From the NCBI GenBank assembly GCA_032622095.1, contig CP136061.1, positions 90,204,983-90,268,982 of the forward strand: DNA of 64,000 nucleotides. Reading direction: 5' to 3'. This document shows positions 58,901 to 62,322 of the stretch, piece after piece. A program made the position numbers and the translations under genes. Under the pieces are notes generated by a model. It was not told where the DNA came from, searched no databases, and worked only from the letters and a program-made list of their open reading frames with translations. The DNA is from Siphonodentalium dalli (lineage: Eukaryota; Mollusca; Scaphopoda; Gadilida; Siphonodentaliidae). Numbering within the stretch: the stretch's first letter is position 1; each line of letters begins with the position of its first letter.

Positions 58901-59341
58901 CATGCGTAAAAGATCAAAACCTGCAATGTTCTCTCAAGTTTACTTGTTTATTATGTGAATTTGACTCATCTAACCAACTATTAAACTGCATTAATTTTAA
59001 TAAAATGAACTGTATCTCCAGTTATAAACATGTTGGTTCTGATAATTCAGGTTGTAGTCATATGGGAACACTAATTTAGTGTACATGTATTGTGATATGT
59101 ATCGTATCATTGATCATGTATCGTGATTCGTAACACATCGTGAACATCGTATCGTTTCAGCCCTAGTCGGATGTTACGATTTCTGATAACCTACAGCTAA
59201 TGCAATTCCCATATTCAGCAATAAAAGTCAAATATGAAAATTTTAAATTAAGCAAAAATATTTTTATGATTGAATTGAAATAAATGTAAGATAAATCATG
59301 ATTCAACTTACTTTTTTAGGTGACGATGGTTCTTCCGACAT
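16156..59341 (-). CDS. WTAP: WTAP gene, full coding span (7 coding exons)
   Basis: This gene encodes the WTAP/Fl(2)d scaffold, which in animals holds METTL3-METTL14 and the other writer subunits together in nuclear speckles for mRNA m6A methylation and affects splicing. The exons are 59312-59341, 55421-55476, 54884-54942, 50021-50133, 48714-48892, 30683-30837 and 16156-16994. Joined, they give 1431 nt: 476 codons plus TGA, with all phases matching and GT-AG at every border. Recognisable conserved blocks include PKKVR (residues 8-12, NLS-like), REN.LV.RL..KEQE (68-82), LLDPAIN (107-113), AQNELGAWKF (133-142) followed by SQTGK, and DEDVEGMQS in exon 7. Human WTAP is 396 residues, so this tail is longer. 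The first half is heptad-rich coiled coil. The tail is Ser/Thr/His-rich and looks disordered. The identification comes from remembered family sequence; the splice structure was read directly. Confidence 0.95.
17101..17346. mobile_element. piggyBac-like MITE, family A, near the exon 7 acceptor
   Basis: ATAA|CCCTTTATAACCTGG is at the left and GTCATGAAAGGG|TTAA at the right, with both internal palindromes. It lies about 107 bp upstream of the WTAP exon 7 acceptor, in the intron. Confidence 0.7.
17347..17600. repeat. Short copies of the 190-bp satellite
   Basis: One full and one partial unit carry AGAATATAGACCAACATCAC and GAACGAGTTCTTCT, the same family as the array at 26731-28016. Confidence 0.65.
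17652..18001. mobile_element. Inverted-repeat MITE (family G)
   Basis: TATAGTTTCCTGGGTATAAA is exactly inverted at the right end (CATACCCAGGAAACTATA). A second copy is at 44015-44318. Confidence 0.65.
18002..18706. mobile_element. Tandem-core element P1 with 5' and 3' hairpins
   Basis: It starts TAAATAAAAGGTCAGCAGAC with a GGTC...GACC stem, then GTCCCCCGAC. Three core units of about 191 bp follow, then an ACGG-rich tract (18633-18665). It ends in a hairpin, TCCGACG|GAAA|CGTCGGG, at 18681-18706. This is the same architecture as the element at 1-1228 but with an unrelated core sequence. The long minus-strand open frame is a repeat artefact. Confidence 0.7.
18897..18981. mobile_element. Isolated palindrome module of the piggyBac-like MITEs
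   Basis: CCCTGTGCCAATGCATTCTC, a CGAGTCGACCATAGGTCGCC centre and the inverse arm ending ATTGGCCTAAC are present. No terminal repeats can be found around it. Confidence 0.6.
19028..19787. mobile_element. Tandem-core element P2 with 5' and 3' hairpins
   Basis: It is a second copy of the P1 family in the same orientation. The 5' end AAAGGTCGCAGACCACATGT is followed by three core units of about 190 bp, a GGACGGACGGACG tract and the same terminal hairpin. A segment unique to this copy (19081-19200) precedes the core. Confidence 0.7.
22290..24020. repeat. Degenerate minisatellite with TATACATATACACC motifs
   Basis: Irregular units of about 45-60 bp alternate GTATACATATACACC(T) with CCATGACCATA(C/T)AGCCAC. 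The array fills the centre of the giant inverted repeat and is interrupted by the hAT-like element at 23389-23950. Short open frames through it are not genes. Confidence 0.7.
23389..23950. mobile_element. Non-autonomous hAT-like element
   Basis: The terminal repeats AGTGTTCGCGCT are inverted at both ends. The flanks are GTATGCAT (23381-23388) and GTATACAT (23951-23958), an 8-bp duplication with one mismatch. It contains a TGGCCAATTGGCC-rich palindromic left part. The 562-bp interior has no recognisable transposase. Confidence 0.75.
24481..24760. repeat. Two units of the 160-bp tandem-core repeat
   Basis: ATAGCTGCTGGCAGTCATGT and AAGGATTTAGTCATACAAAG mark two diverged units inside the right arm of the giant inverted repeat. 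No hairpin end is present. Confidence 0.55.
24761..25560. other. Unassigned sequence in the right arm of the giant inverted repeat
   Basis: There is an open frame to 24985 with no recognised motif. I found no matching segment in the left arm, so this may be an insertion. Confidence 0.25.
26731..28016. repeat. 190-bp satellite array, about seven units
   Basis: Units start near 26731, 26918, 27109, 27299, 27487, 27685 and 27876. They share AGAATATAGACCAACATCAC, GAACGAGTTCTTCTA and TCCTCAACTGAAGGGAGTCT. Recurrent open frames on both strands (for example M-C-L-E-R and M-I-C-R-L-P) are carried by the repeat and are not genes. Confidence 0.85.
28018..28384. mobile_element. Two broken family A MITE pieces
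   Basis: 28018-28098 holds a left end (TTAACCCATTCACGACGGG) running into the first palindrome arm. 28240-28384 holds a palindrome plus spacer GGTCAAGGTAAATATT. They may be one element split by unrelated sequence. Confidence 0.5.
28430..28565. repeat. Single unit of the 190-bp satellite
   Basis: AGAATATAGACCAATATCAC and GAACGAGTTCTTCTA are present; the unit is truncated on the right. Confidence 0.6.
28636..28978. mobile_element. Family B MITE, right end truncated
   Basis: A left hairpin (28670-28752), the GGTGGCTAATGGGTGAACAT spacer, and one arm of the right hairpin are present. It stops at GCAGGATAG. Confidence 0.55.
29255..29520. mobile_element. piggyBac-like MITE, family A, complete
   Basis: ATAA|CCAATTCATGGCGGG is at the left and CAGTCATGGAAGGG|TTAA at the right, with both palindromes and the GATAGAGATAAATATTGTTG spacer. 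The 190-bp satellite copy at 29065-29254 abuts it. Confidence 0.75.
29700..30002. repeat. Duplicated satellite unit plus internally deleted family A MITE
   Basis: 29700-29891 repeats 29065-29254, including the sequence right up to the MITE border. The MITE here keeps both ends (CCCATTCATGGCGGG and AGCTCCAGTAAAGAAAG) but has lost the two palindromes. Confidence 0.6.
30206..30671. mobile_element. Family A piggyBac-like MITE with expanded AT spacer, next to WTAP exon 6
   Basis: TTAA|CCCTTTCAGGACGGG is at the left and GTCATCGAAGGG|TTAA at the right. The two palindromes are separated by about 210 bp made of tandem 34-bp units like TTTTTCTTACATTCTTTAAC. A second MITE end (CAGTCATCTAAGGG) shares the left TTAA. 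The right border lies 11 bp from the WTAP exon 6 border. Confidence 0.75.
30683..30837 (-). CDS. WTAP: WTAP coding exon 6 (residues 146-197)
   Basis: The acceptor ATTTTTAG is followed by SQTGKRLMARCQMLFKENED, then IGKMITSGRTAKLEGEIALQ and KTLVQEMKNNQA, with donor GTATAG. SQTGK(K/R)LMA(K/R)C and the (Q/R)xAxLExE(I/L)ALQK heptads match WTAP. A 466-bp TTAA-flanked MITE ends at 30671, leaving only 11 bp between it and the exon border on the donor side. Confidence 0.93.
30838..32554. other. Intron 5 sequence without recognised features
   Basis: AT-rich with several short open frames. None has motif-like or conserved-looking protein sequence. Confidence 0.3.
32669..32913. mobile_element. Family C TA-flanked MITE, rearranged centre
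   Basis: TA|CAGTAATGC ... GGCATTACTG|TA are intact. In the middle an extra inverted terminal piece (GTGGTTAAGGAGTCGATTAT through GGCATTACTG) interrupts the central hairpin. Confidence 0.7.
33150..33412. mobile_element. Foldback element
   Basis: GCACGTAAATAGTGAGCTAT and AGCAAAACTCAACACC at the left are inverted as GGTGTTGAGTGTTTTGCT and CACTCTTTACGTATTG at the right. Confidence 0.5.
33877..34270. mobile_element. Tandem-core element P3, short copy
   Basis: The left end GTTGTCACCCGGTGCATACA matches the element at 51000. Two core units follow, marked by AAATTTCATTGAGATC and TTCCAGATAAACAAGGATGA. No hairpin end is seen. Confidence 0.55.
34692..34772. repeat. Small foldback
   Basis: CACTTTAACAAACGCATC pairs with GATGCGTTGTTAAAGTG across about 45 bp. 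Confidence 0.5.
35125..35383. mobile_element. piggyBac-like MITE, family F
   Basis: TTAA|CCCTTTGAGTGCCAGG ... CCTGGCACTCAAAGGG|TTAA: a perfect 16-bp terminal repeat and duplicated TTAA. It carries one copy of the shared palindrome with the GGCGACCTATGGTCGAC centre, plus the AT-rich spacer. Only the terminal repeats distinguish it from families A and E. Confidence 0.85.
35772..36160. mobile_element. piggyBac-like MITE, family E, complete
   Basis: TTAA|CCCTTTACCCAACAAACC ... CTTCTGTTGGGTAAAGGG|TTAA. There is a unique left arm (AAATAAAGCTTCAACAGCCT), then two mirror-oriented palindromes with GTCGACCATAGGTCGCC / GGCGACCTATGGTCGAC centres and an AT spacer between. All four palindrome arms are near-identical. 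Confidence 0.85.
36246..36720. mobile_element. Nested inverted repeat
   Basis: Outer arms: GATCACTTGCCACTAGCCAA and the inverse near 36690-36715. Inner arms: GTTATGCAGTTATAACCGAA and its inverse (36465-36548). Confidence 0.55.
37315..37471. mobile_element. Family A MITE, right half
   Basis: The spacer and right palindrome (GGCTCCCTATGGGAGAC centre) are followed by CACCAGCACAGCTCCCGTCA and AAAGGG|TTA. The left half is missing. Confidence 0.6.
37900..37995. repeat. Fragment of the 160-bp tandem-core repeat
   Basis: GAAATCCAAGATAGCTCCAG followed by CCATGTTTTTTAAC marks part of one diverged unit. Confidence 0.45.
38040..39165. other. Low-complexity A/TA tract then unassigned sequence
   Basis: 38045-38112 is A-rich then TA-rich. 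The rest, including a frame at 38461-38736, shows no recognisable protein or repeat. Confidence 0.3.
39170..40189. mobile_element. Tandem-core element, diverged 160-bp family with terminal hairpin
   Basis: About six units (AAGGATTTAGTCATGCAAAG; CCATCTAGAGGTCACCCTGA) end in a GCATGCATGCATG tract and a hairpin, AGCTCAAACTTTAC / GTAAATTTGAGCT, at 40160-40189. The hairpin corresponds to the one at 1201-1228. Confidence 0.7.
40386..40771. repeat. Repeat with CAGCCCT-type ends; partner at 44821
   Basis: CCAGCCCTTTTAATTAGCC at the left is the imperfect inverse of GCAATTAACAGGACTG at the right. 40561-40771 is a direct match to 44821-45031 (AGTCCTTGGCATT...CTGTCTGCAGACTTCCAC). It may be a hAT-type relic, but no clean 8-bp duplication was found. 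Confidence 0.4.
40772..42869. other. Intron 5 sequence without recognised features
   Basis: Only short open frames are seen. The minus frame at 42181-42350 reads somewhat protein-like but has no convincing splice acceptor. Confidence 0.3.
42897..43330. mobile_element. Tandem-core element, P1/P2-related, 3' end missing
   Basis: The 5' end TAAATAAAAGGCCATTGGGC mirrors P1/P2, with a GGCC...GGCC stem in place of GGTC...GACC. Two diverged core units follow (TCTAAGTCGAC; ACTAAAGTCATCATCCAG). Confidence 0.5.
44015..44318. mobile_element. Inverted-repeat MITE (family G), second copy
   Basis: ATTCCTGGGCATAAAATAAT at the left is the near-inverse of TATTATTTTATACCCTGGAA at the right; it is homologous to 17652-18001. 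Confidence 0.6.
44821..45031. repeat. Direct-repeat partner of 40561-40771
   Basis: It shares CTGTCTGCAGACTTCCACA, a GCAGCAAT block and the terminal TTAACAGGGCTGG. Confidence 0.55.
45196..45448. mobile_element. Foldback element
   Basis: CTTCTTCAGTGCTTCATCCA at the left is the inverse of CAATGAAGCACTGAAGAA at the right, with ATTTAAAT outside the arm. Confidence 0.5.
45452..45716. mobile_element. piggyBac-like MITE, family A, complete
   Basis: TTAA|CCCTTTCATGGCGGGAGC ... CAGTCATGGAAGGA|TTAA, with both palindromes and the GGTCAAGGTAAATATTTTTA spacer. Confidence 0.8.
45851..46511. mobile_element. Family D MITE, host of a family E insertion
   Basis: TTAA|CCCTTTATTTACTAAATGG is at the left and CCATTTAGTATAGATAGGG|TTAC at the right. 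The body is interrupted at 46050 by a complete family E element. Confidence 0.65.
46050..46371. mobile_element. piggyBac-like MITE, family E (nested)
   Basis: TTAA|CCCTTTACCCAACAAACC is at the left. The right end CTTCTGTTGGGAAAAGG|ATAA is slightly decayed. The left palindrome is partly deleted (starts at GGTCGACTTTAGC); the right is intact. Confidence 0.75.
46582..46967. mobile_element. Inverted-repeat relative of the 15071 element
   Basis: TCCTGCTAATTTGATATGAT and its inverse, CATCATATCAAATTAG, lie at the two ends. Each arm carries a second tandem copy of the motif. Confidence 0.55.
46980..47814. other. AT-rich intron sequence
   Basis: I see no gene or clear repeat. Confidence 0.3.
47815..48140. 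mobile_element. Foldback MITE, TAAAGG ends
   Basis: TAAAGGGTTACTATACACTA at the left matches the inverse of TAGTGTACAGTCCGCCTTTA at the right. Inner arms: TTTGAGCCATGGATGAGTGC and inverse. Confidence 0.65.
48141..48713. other. Intron 5 sequence next to exon 5
   Basis: No repeat is recognised. The first bases carry the GTGCAT donor of exon 5 on the minus strand. Confidence 0.3.
48714..48892 (-). CDS. WTAP: WTAP coding exon 5 (residues 87-145)
   Basis: The acceptor ACTTTCAG leads into NQIQDMKQAQTPSSLQLRSM, then LLDPAIN and AQNELGAWKFTRD. Two bases of Ser146 remain before a GTGCAT donor. The donor is weaker than GTAAGT, and the frame reads on for some codons after it, so intron retention would add a short tail. 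This is the most conserved part of the protein. Confidence 0.93.
49343..49614. mobile_element. Family D TTAA MITE, complete
   Basis: TTAA|TCCTTTCTATACTGAATG ... TTTAGTATAGAAAGGG|TTAA, with a central hairpin based on TTGTTAAACTTATTATCTGG. It lacks the shared palindrome of families A, E and F. Confidence 0.8.
50021..50133 (-). CDS. WTAP: WTAP coding exon 4 (residues 49-86)
   Basis: The acceptor TTTTACAG is followed by DDQPSSDLEERIKLESTKRE and then NTLVHRLTSKEQELQDYV, with donor GTAAGT. RENTLVHRLTSKEQE is the strongly conserved coiled-coil block of WTAP. The open frame runs on past both borders by chance; the true exon is only 113 nt. Confidence 0.92.
50783..50998 (+). other. Unrecognised Cys-rich open frame
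   Basis: 71 codons. The sequence has C-E-H-H, S-T-C-K, H-C-R-I-C-N-L-C spacing that could mimic a zinc-binding fold. No splice context or family is recognised. It may be a decayed transposon-borne protein or chance. Confidence 0.15.
51000..51780. mobile_element. Tandem-core element P3, with 3' hairpin
   Basis: The left end GGCTGTTGCCCGGCACATAC is followed by about four core units (TTCCAGATAAACAAGGATGA; AAATTTCATTGAGATC). A GGACAGAAGGACG...GGACGGGACG tract follows. The terminal hairpin AGTATACCCACC / TGGGTGTATACT closes it at about 51736-51775. Confidence 0.65.
51947..52430. mobile_element. Family H inverted-repeat element, second copy
   Basis: AAAGGCCCTCTTTAATTTTC at the left is the imperfect inverse of GTAAATTAGTGGGCCTTT at the right. 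A perfect-looking 25-bp hairpin with TCTATCTTTAAAATATAGA sits at 52166-52220. Confidence 0.55.
52775..52870. mobile_element. Family B MITE remnant
   Basis: A right hairpin arm CACCCTCTGGGGACCTCATT and the end ATTTCAAGGCTTTATC are present; the rest is missing. Confidence 0.5.
53031..53452. mobile_element. piggyBac-like MITE, family E, complete
   Basis: TTAA|CACTTTACCCAACAAACTGG ... TTCTGTTGGGTAAAGGG|TTAA, two mirror palindromes with the same centres as the 35772 copy. The spacer is an AT-rich block with two TTCTTTRACAATTTT units. Confidence 0.85.
53741..54594. mobile_element. hAT-like element with perfect 8-bp duplication
   Basis: CAGGGGTGGCGCCA at the left is exactly inverted at the right (TGGCGCCACCCCTG). 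GGATTCAA flanks it on both sides (53733-53740 and 54595-54602). GC-rich subterminal CCCCCGTCGGGGA repeats occur at both ends. The 854-bp interior has one open frame (54066-54287) with no recognised transposase motif. Confidence 0.85.
54884..54942 (-). CDS. WTAP: WTAP coding exon 3 (residues 29-48)
   Basis: The acceptor TGTTGCAG is followed by one base completing Lys29, then LKQLDKHVRFLESRVKGKQ, one further base, and the donor GTATGG. It corresponds to the start of the coiled coil (human ..WKQYEAYVQALE..). The conserved Trp is Leu here. The exon was found by searching for the missing segment between exons 2 and 4, and the phases fit on both sides. Confidence 0.85.
55027..55311 (+). other. Unrecognised open frame in WTAP intron 2, plus strand
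   Basis: A stop-free stretch follows ATTTTAG, so it could start as a spliced exon. It contains SENFAQQIELSKRNGWK, R-C-D-L-I-H-N-A-V-F-G-L-L and ends in Y-G-T-N-I-F. Composition looks more protein-like than other short frames here. No family is recognised; it may be a fossil of a mobile-element gene. Confidence 0.2.
55421..55476 (-). CDS. WTAP: WTAP coding exon 2 (residues 11-28 plus 2 nt)
   Basis: The acceptor CATTTTCAG is followed by codons for VRLDYDEVEKLSREELID and two bases of a Lys codon, then the donor GTAATT. It matches the region around VRL...RDELI in vertebrate WTAP. It has too few residues to be recognised alone. The phase match to exons 1 and 3 makes it secure. Confidence 0.88.
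55621..55890. mobile_element. piggyBac-like MITE, family A, with ATAT target duplication
   Basis: ATAT|TCCTTTCATGACAGG ... CAGTCATGGAAGGG|ATAT. Both palindromes are present (GTCTCCCACAGGGAGCC; GGCTCCCTATGGGAGAC). The unoccupied version of the flank exists at about 30031-30060. Confidence 0.8.
56760..58718. mobile_element. PIF/Harbinger-like inverted-repeat element, 1.96 kb
   Basis: GGCCAAAGCGAAAAATAGG at the left is exactly inverted at the right, and the match continues (GTTTCCACTCC) to about 34 bp. TAA flanks both sides (56757-56759 and 58719-58721), the three-base duplication typical of Harbinger. Interior frames (for example 57771-58046) show no DDE transposase or Myb domain that I can recognise. 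G-rich tracts lie just inside both ends. Confidence 0.65.
57285..57362 (+). mobile_element. 3' end of a LINE or SINE retroposon
   Basis: CGTCGTGATATGGCTTTGTT, then AAAACGACGTTAAACCCC and an AATCAATCAATC tail. Such GACGTTAAAC plus short-repeat tails are common in molluscan retroposons. The 5' boundary is not resolved; the retroposon sits inside the Harbinger-like element. Confidence 0.5.
58774..59165. mobile_element. Short hAT-like element in WTAP intron 1
   Basis: TAGGGCCGTAATGATTG at the left and CGTATCGTTTCAGCCCTA at the right are imperfect inverses. The flanks TTAGGATG and GTCGGATG match at six of eight bases. The interior is rich in TATCGTGATAC-like palindromes. It ends 147 bp from the WTAP exon 1 donor. 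Confidence 0.55.
59312..59341 (-). CDS. WTAP: WTAP coding exon 1 (residues 1-10)
   Basis: The reverse strand reads ATG TCG GAA GAA CCA..., giving MSEEPSSPKK, then a GTAAGT donor at 59311-59306. The Lys-Lys joins VRL in exon 2 to recreate the PKKVR basic motif near the WTAP N terminus. A pyrimidine-rich tract ending in TAG lies directly before the ATG. The initiator codon therefore sits at the start of an internal exon, and the 5' UTR is probably spliced. Confidence 0.9.
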
Positions 59342-59559
59342 CTACAATTGAAAAAGAATATGAGAGTGTTGAGAAGTACTAGACATACCAGTACATAAGT
59401 GAGCTTCATGTATACAGAGATTAATATTCAAATCTATCCCATAAAGCATTGGGACAACTTAGACTCGACCCTAGATTAGTCACGAAACTATAAATCAGTA
59501 TAATGAGTATTAGCCTCTCATTGTCCTCATTTGCCCCCATGATTCACATCTAAGAGCCA

Positions 59560-59760
59560 CCTCAGACGCTGTGATTAAAATCGTAAATGGGGAAAATCGC
59601 AGGTGGAGCATCCACTGCGCATGCCCACGACAATGTCGCAGCCATATCATAGCGATCAAGCACTGTTTGATTTTACCAGGAAAATCGTGGCGTGACCTTG
59701 GTAACGCGCGCAATCGTAGCTGTCAAATGACCATGGTCGCGCACATTAAAACAAACTTCA
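59560..59760 (-). promoter_or_regulatory. Candidate WTAP promoter and first non-coding exon
   Basis: This is a locally GC- and CpG-richer stretch about 220-420 bp upstream of the WTAP ATG, inside otherwise AT-rich DNA. It contains TGCGCATGCC at 59616-59625, close to the palindromic NRF1-type promoter motif. On the minus strand a possible splice donor, CCTG|GTAAAA, falls at 59677/59676 and could pair with the acceptor abutting the ATG. No TATA box is assigned. All of this is inferred from composition and position. Confidence 0.3.
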
Positions 59761-59769
59761 GCCCAAAAT

Positions 59770-60120
59770 TTACACGACGGGGAAGCCGTGTGAGATTGCC
59801 GCTCCCGGGTGTGAATACTGCTTGATTTGGTTGAGGAATAACTTACGGTCATAATTAAGTTGATTAAAAAAATTAATTAAATATTTTTTTCTAGCAGTAA
59901 GGTAGGCTAGAATTTTTTTTTTTTAATAAATGTTTTTATTTAGACATATTCTTGTGACTTTTAATGTGCATATTTTACTCTGCAAGATTCACATAATACT
60001 ACTTTTGATTATTTTGATGCTATTTGCCATATATATATATACTAAGGCAATGCTAGCCAGCAGAGGCTGTCCAGAAGAGGGGGCAGAAATTAATCTACTC
60101 TTTATTCTCATGGTATTCTC
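59770..60120. other. Upstream flank of WTAP, no feature
   Basis: AT-rich, with a T run near 59910-59930 and a short TA repeat. Nothing is recognised. Confidence 0.25.
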
Positions 60121-60125
60121 ACGGT

Positions 60126-60210
60126 TATTTCCCCACCAGACATTTACCCACTTTCCAAAGCGGACATTTCCCCACCAGGACATTTACCCACCGGACATTT
60201 CCCCACTTTA
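60126..60210. repeat. Short CCCCACC-GGACATTT minisatellite
   Basis: Five imperfect 15-16-bp units of CCCCACCGGACATTTACC occur here. They create small open frames in both directions that are not genes. Confidence 0.65.
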
Positions 60211-60364
60211 TTGGAGGTTTTGGGACTGGGCCCAGGGAGGATTTGAAAGGGGCGGAACCCTCTCCTACAACCCACTTGGAAGTGAAGTATGAAGAAATTA
60301 AAGTTATGAATGACATAACAATGATACATGAAAAAAAGATGATCTAGACATTTTTTTTCTTTTT

Positions 60365-60476
60365 TTTCTTCCTTCTTTTGATTTCTTGTTGTTGGATGGA
60401 GCGCTGCTGCAAGTAGCCTATCTTGTTCTGCAGTTTGCCTGTCTTGTTCCAATCTCTCCCATAGCGCACCAGTCAT
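60365..60476 (-). pseudogene. Coiled-coil-like coding fragment, unrecognised
   Basis: The minus frame reads MTGALWERLEQDRQTAEQDR then LLAAALHPTT and a Lys/Glu-rich run. Together with 61020-61150 (LEEVVAQSNRLVAEIDKRWE, minus strand) it looks like the C-terminal helix of a small DNA-binding or Harbinger-associated protein. No domain is firmly recognised, and the two pieces are separated by the repeat at 60440-61030. Confidence 0.2.
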
Positions 60477-61030
60477 ACTTCCTTTCTGACTCTGTCACCG
60501 GCTGGGTACTAGTTTCTATATTTAGCGCGGGGTTTTCCGAACAAAATGGCGAAAAACGATCGCCACAAAGTCAAATTTCCTATGTGCTTTGAGAACGATT
60601 CCCGCACTAAAAACTTAATGACAGAATGGAGGATCAGAGCGGTAGTTTTGTTGACGATTTTCGAAAGCAACTCATCAAAATTGGAGCAAATTAGAACTCT
60701 TGTGTCTGACTTGCCATGCGTGTTGTCGTGACATTGTCGTCCATGTGTGTTTTGACTTTTGTGTTGATAAAATAATCGGAGAACCGAATCACACCGTTTC
60801 GAAATATAGTTCTTCGGTTTTAGTGGGACTTTTCAAACTTAAGGTTCAAAATTTATATAAATTTTGTTCGATATTTTGTGTGCTTAACAAGGGCAGCATT
60901 TTGCTCTGTTCGCTTAGTATATATCTTATTTTCGCGGAAGTCCACCAAATGTGGGTGAAATGTCGCCGGTTGCAGCGGTATTACCGAGTCATCAAGGGAG
61001 GTAAACCCTGCATGGAGTTTGGTCTTGTTC
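60440..61030. repeat. Copy 2 of the three-copy unknown repeat
   Basis: It matches 7700-8215 along nearly its full length and 61500-61835 in part. Shared landmarks are GGGGTTTTCCGAACAAAATG, TGGAGGATCAGAGCGGTAG, ACCGAATCACACCGTTTCG and, at the right, CCACCAAATGTGGGT. Confidence 0.6.
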
Positions 61031-61122
61031 TTCCCATCTCTTGTCTATTTCTGCCACTAGTCTGTTGGATTGTGCCACTACCTCTTCAAGGGTACGGGTG
61101 GAGCTAGTGCTGTTGTTGCTGC

Positions 61123-61198
61123 TGCCCGTGTAGTCCAAGTCTTCTTGTACTAAAACCAGCTAAGATATTGGGATGGCGATGCTGGCGTTTAGTCCAAG
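61123..61198. repeat. Left arm of a 75-bp inverted repeat
   Basis: CTAAAACCAGCTAAGATATT then GGGATGGCGATGCTGGCG recur inverted at 62229-62303 with very few mismatches, 1.03 kb apart. Confidence 0.75.
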
Positions 61199-61499
61199 CC
61201 CGCTTGCATACCAATCCTACCACATGAGTTACGCCCACGATCTGTGGCGGGAATTTGTGGTGTATTTTACTCGATTTACCTAGCAAATCAATACATGATG
61301 CTATATACATCGGAAAGGCTTACATCTAATGGTCATAATGGTGTATAATAATCTAACTTTAATGTTAAATTACACATAGAATATTCCGGTTGATTGCCAC
61401 AAACATCGATTTGTTTCTCTGTTTGTTTACGTTTTAACCGAAAGCCGAAGTGGTCCGAATAAGTTCGGCATAATCCGCTGTTTGTTCTGGGAATTCTAC

Positions 61500-61835
61500 T
61501 TTCCGTTTCTATATATAGCGCGGGTTTTCCGAACAAAAATGGTGAAAACCGATCGCCCGAAAGTCCAGTTTTCTATGTGCTTTCAGAACAATTCCCGCAC
61601 TAAAAACTTAATGACATAATGGAGGATCAGAACGGTAGTTTTGTTGACAATTATCGCAAGCAACTTGTCAAAATTGGAGCAAATTAGATCTCTTGTGTCT
61701 GACTTGCCATGCGTGTGGTGTGCATTTTGACATCTGTGTTGATAAAATAATCGGAGAACCGAATCACACAGTTTCGAAATATAGTTCTTCCGTTTTAGTG
61801 GGACTTTTCAAACTTAAGGTTCATTTATTTAGTGT
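61500..61835. repeat. Copy 3 of the three-copy unknown repeat (truncated)
   Basis: Same orientation as copy 2 and about 90 percent similar by eye over the first 330 bp. It ends after GTTTTAGTGGGACTTTTCAA. Confidence 0.6.
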
Positions 61836-62228
61836 ATTACATTTATATCTCCAATGTTTAATTAATCTATTTATTATTTTATTTATTGACACACATAATT
61901 ACGATTACAATGGAGAATTCATCGTAATTTGCGTTGTTGTCCAAAATCTACGGAATATTTTCAACGGAAAATGCCGAACACAGTTCGCGAGGTCAACCGA
62001 GTTCGCATACTTTAAAAAAATTGTAAACATTGAGGTAAATGTCTCTTTTCGCATTAAATTACCGTTTTAAATTCACAACTGATGTGGGTTTCAGATAAAA
62101 TAGCATGTCTTCTGCGGAAAATATCCGTTTATTGTCGCAATTGTGATATTTTATTTCATATAATTGTGGTTTTATTTGAGCGGGTCGCTAACGCTTAAGC
62201 CGTGTCATAAGCGAGCATATAGGGCGGT

Positions 62229-62303
62229 CTTGGACTAAACGCCAGCATCGCCATCCCAATATCTTAGCTGGTTTTAGTGCAAGAAGACTTGGACTACTGC
62301 CCG
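62229..62303. repeat. Right arm of the 75-bp inverted repeat
   Basis: It is the inverse of 61123-61198. Read on the minus strand it contributes SPSLLALKPAKILGWRCWRL to the open frame that begins at 63996. Confidence 0.75.
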
Positions 62304-62322
62304 TGGAGATGGGGGACACTGG

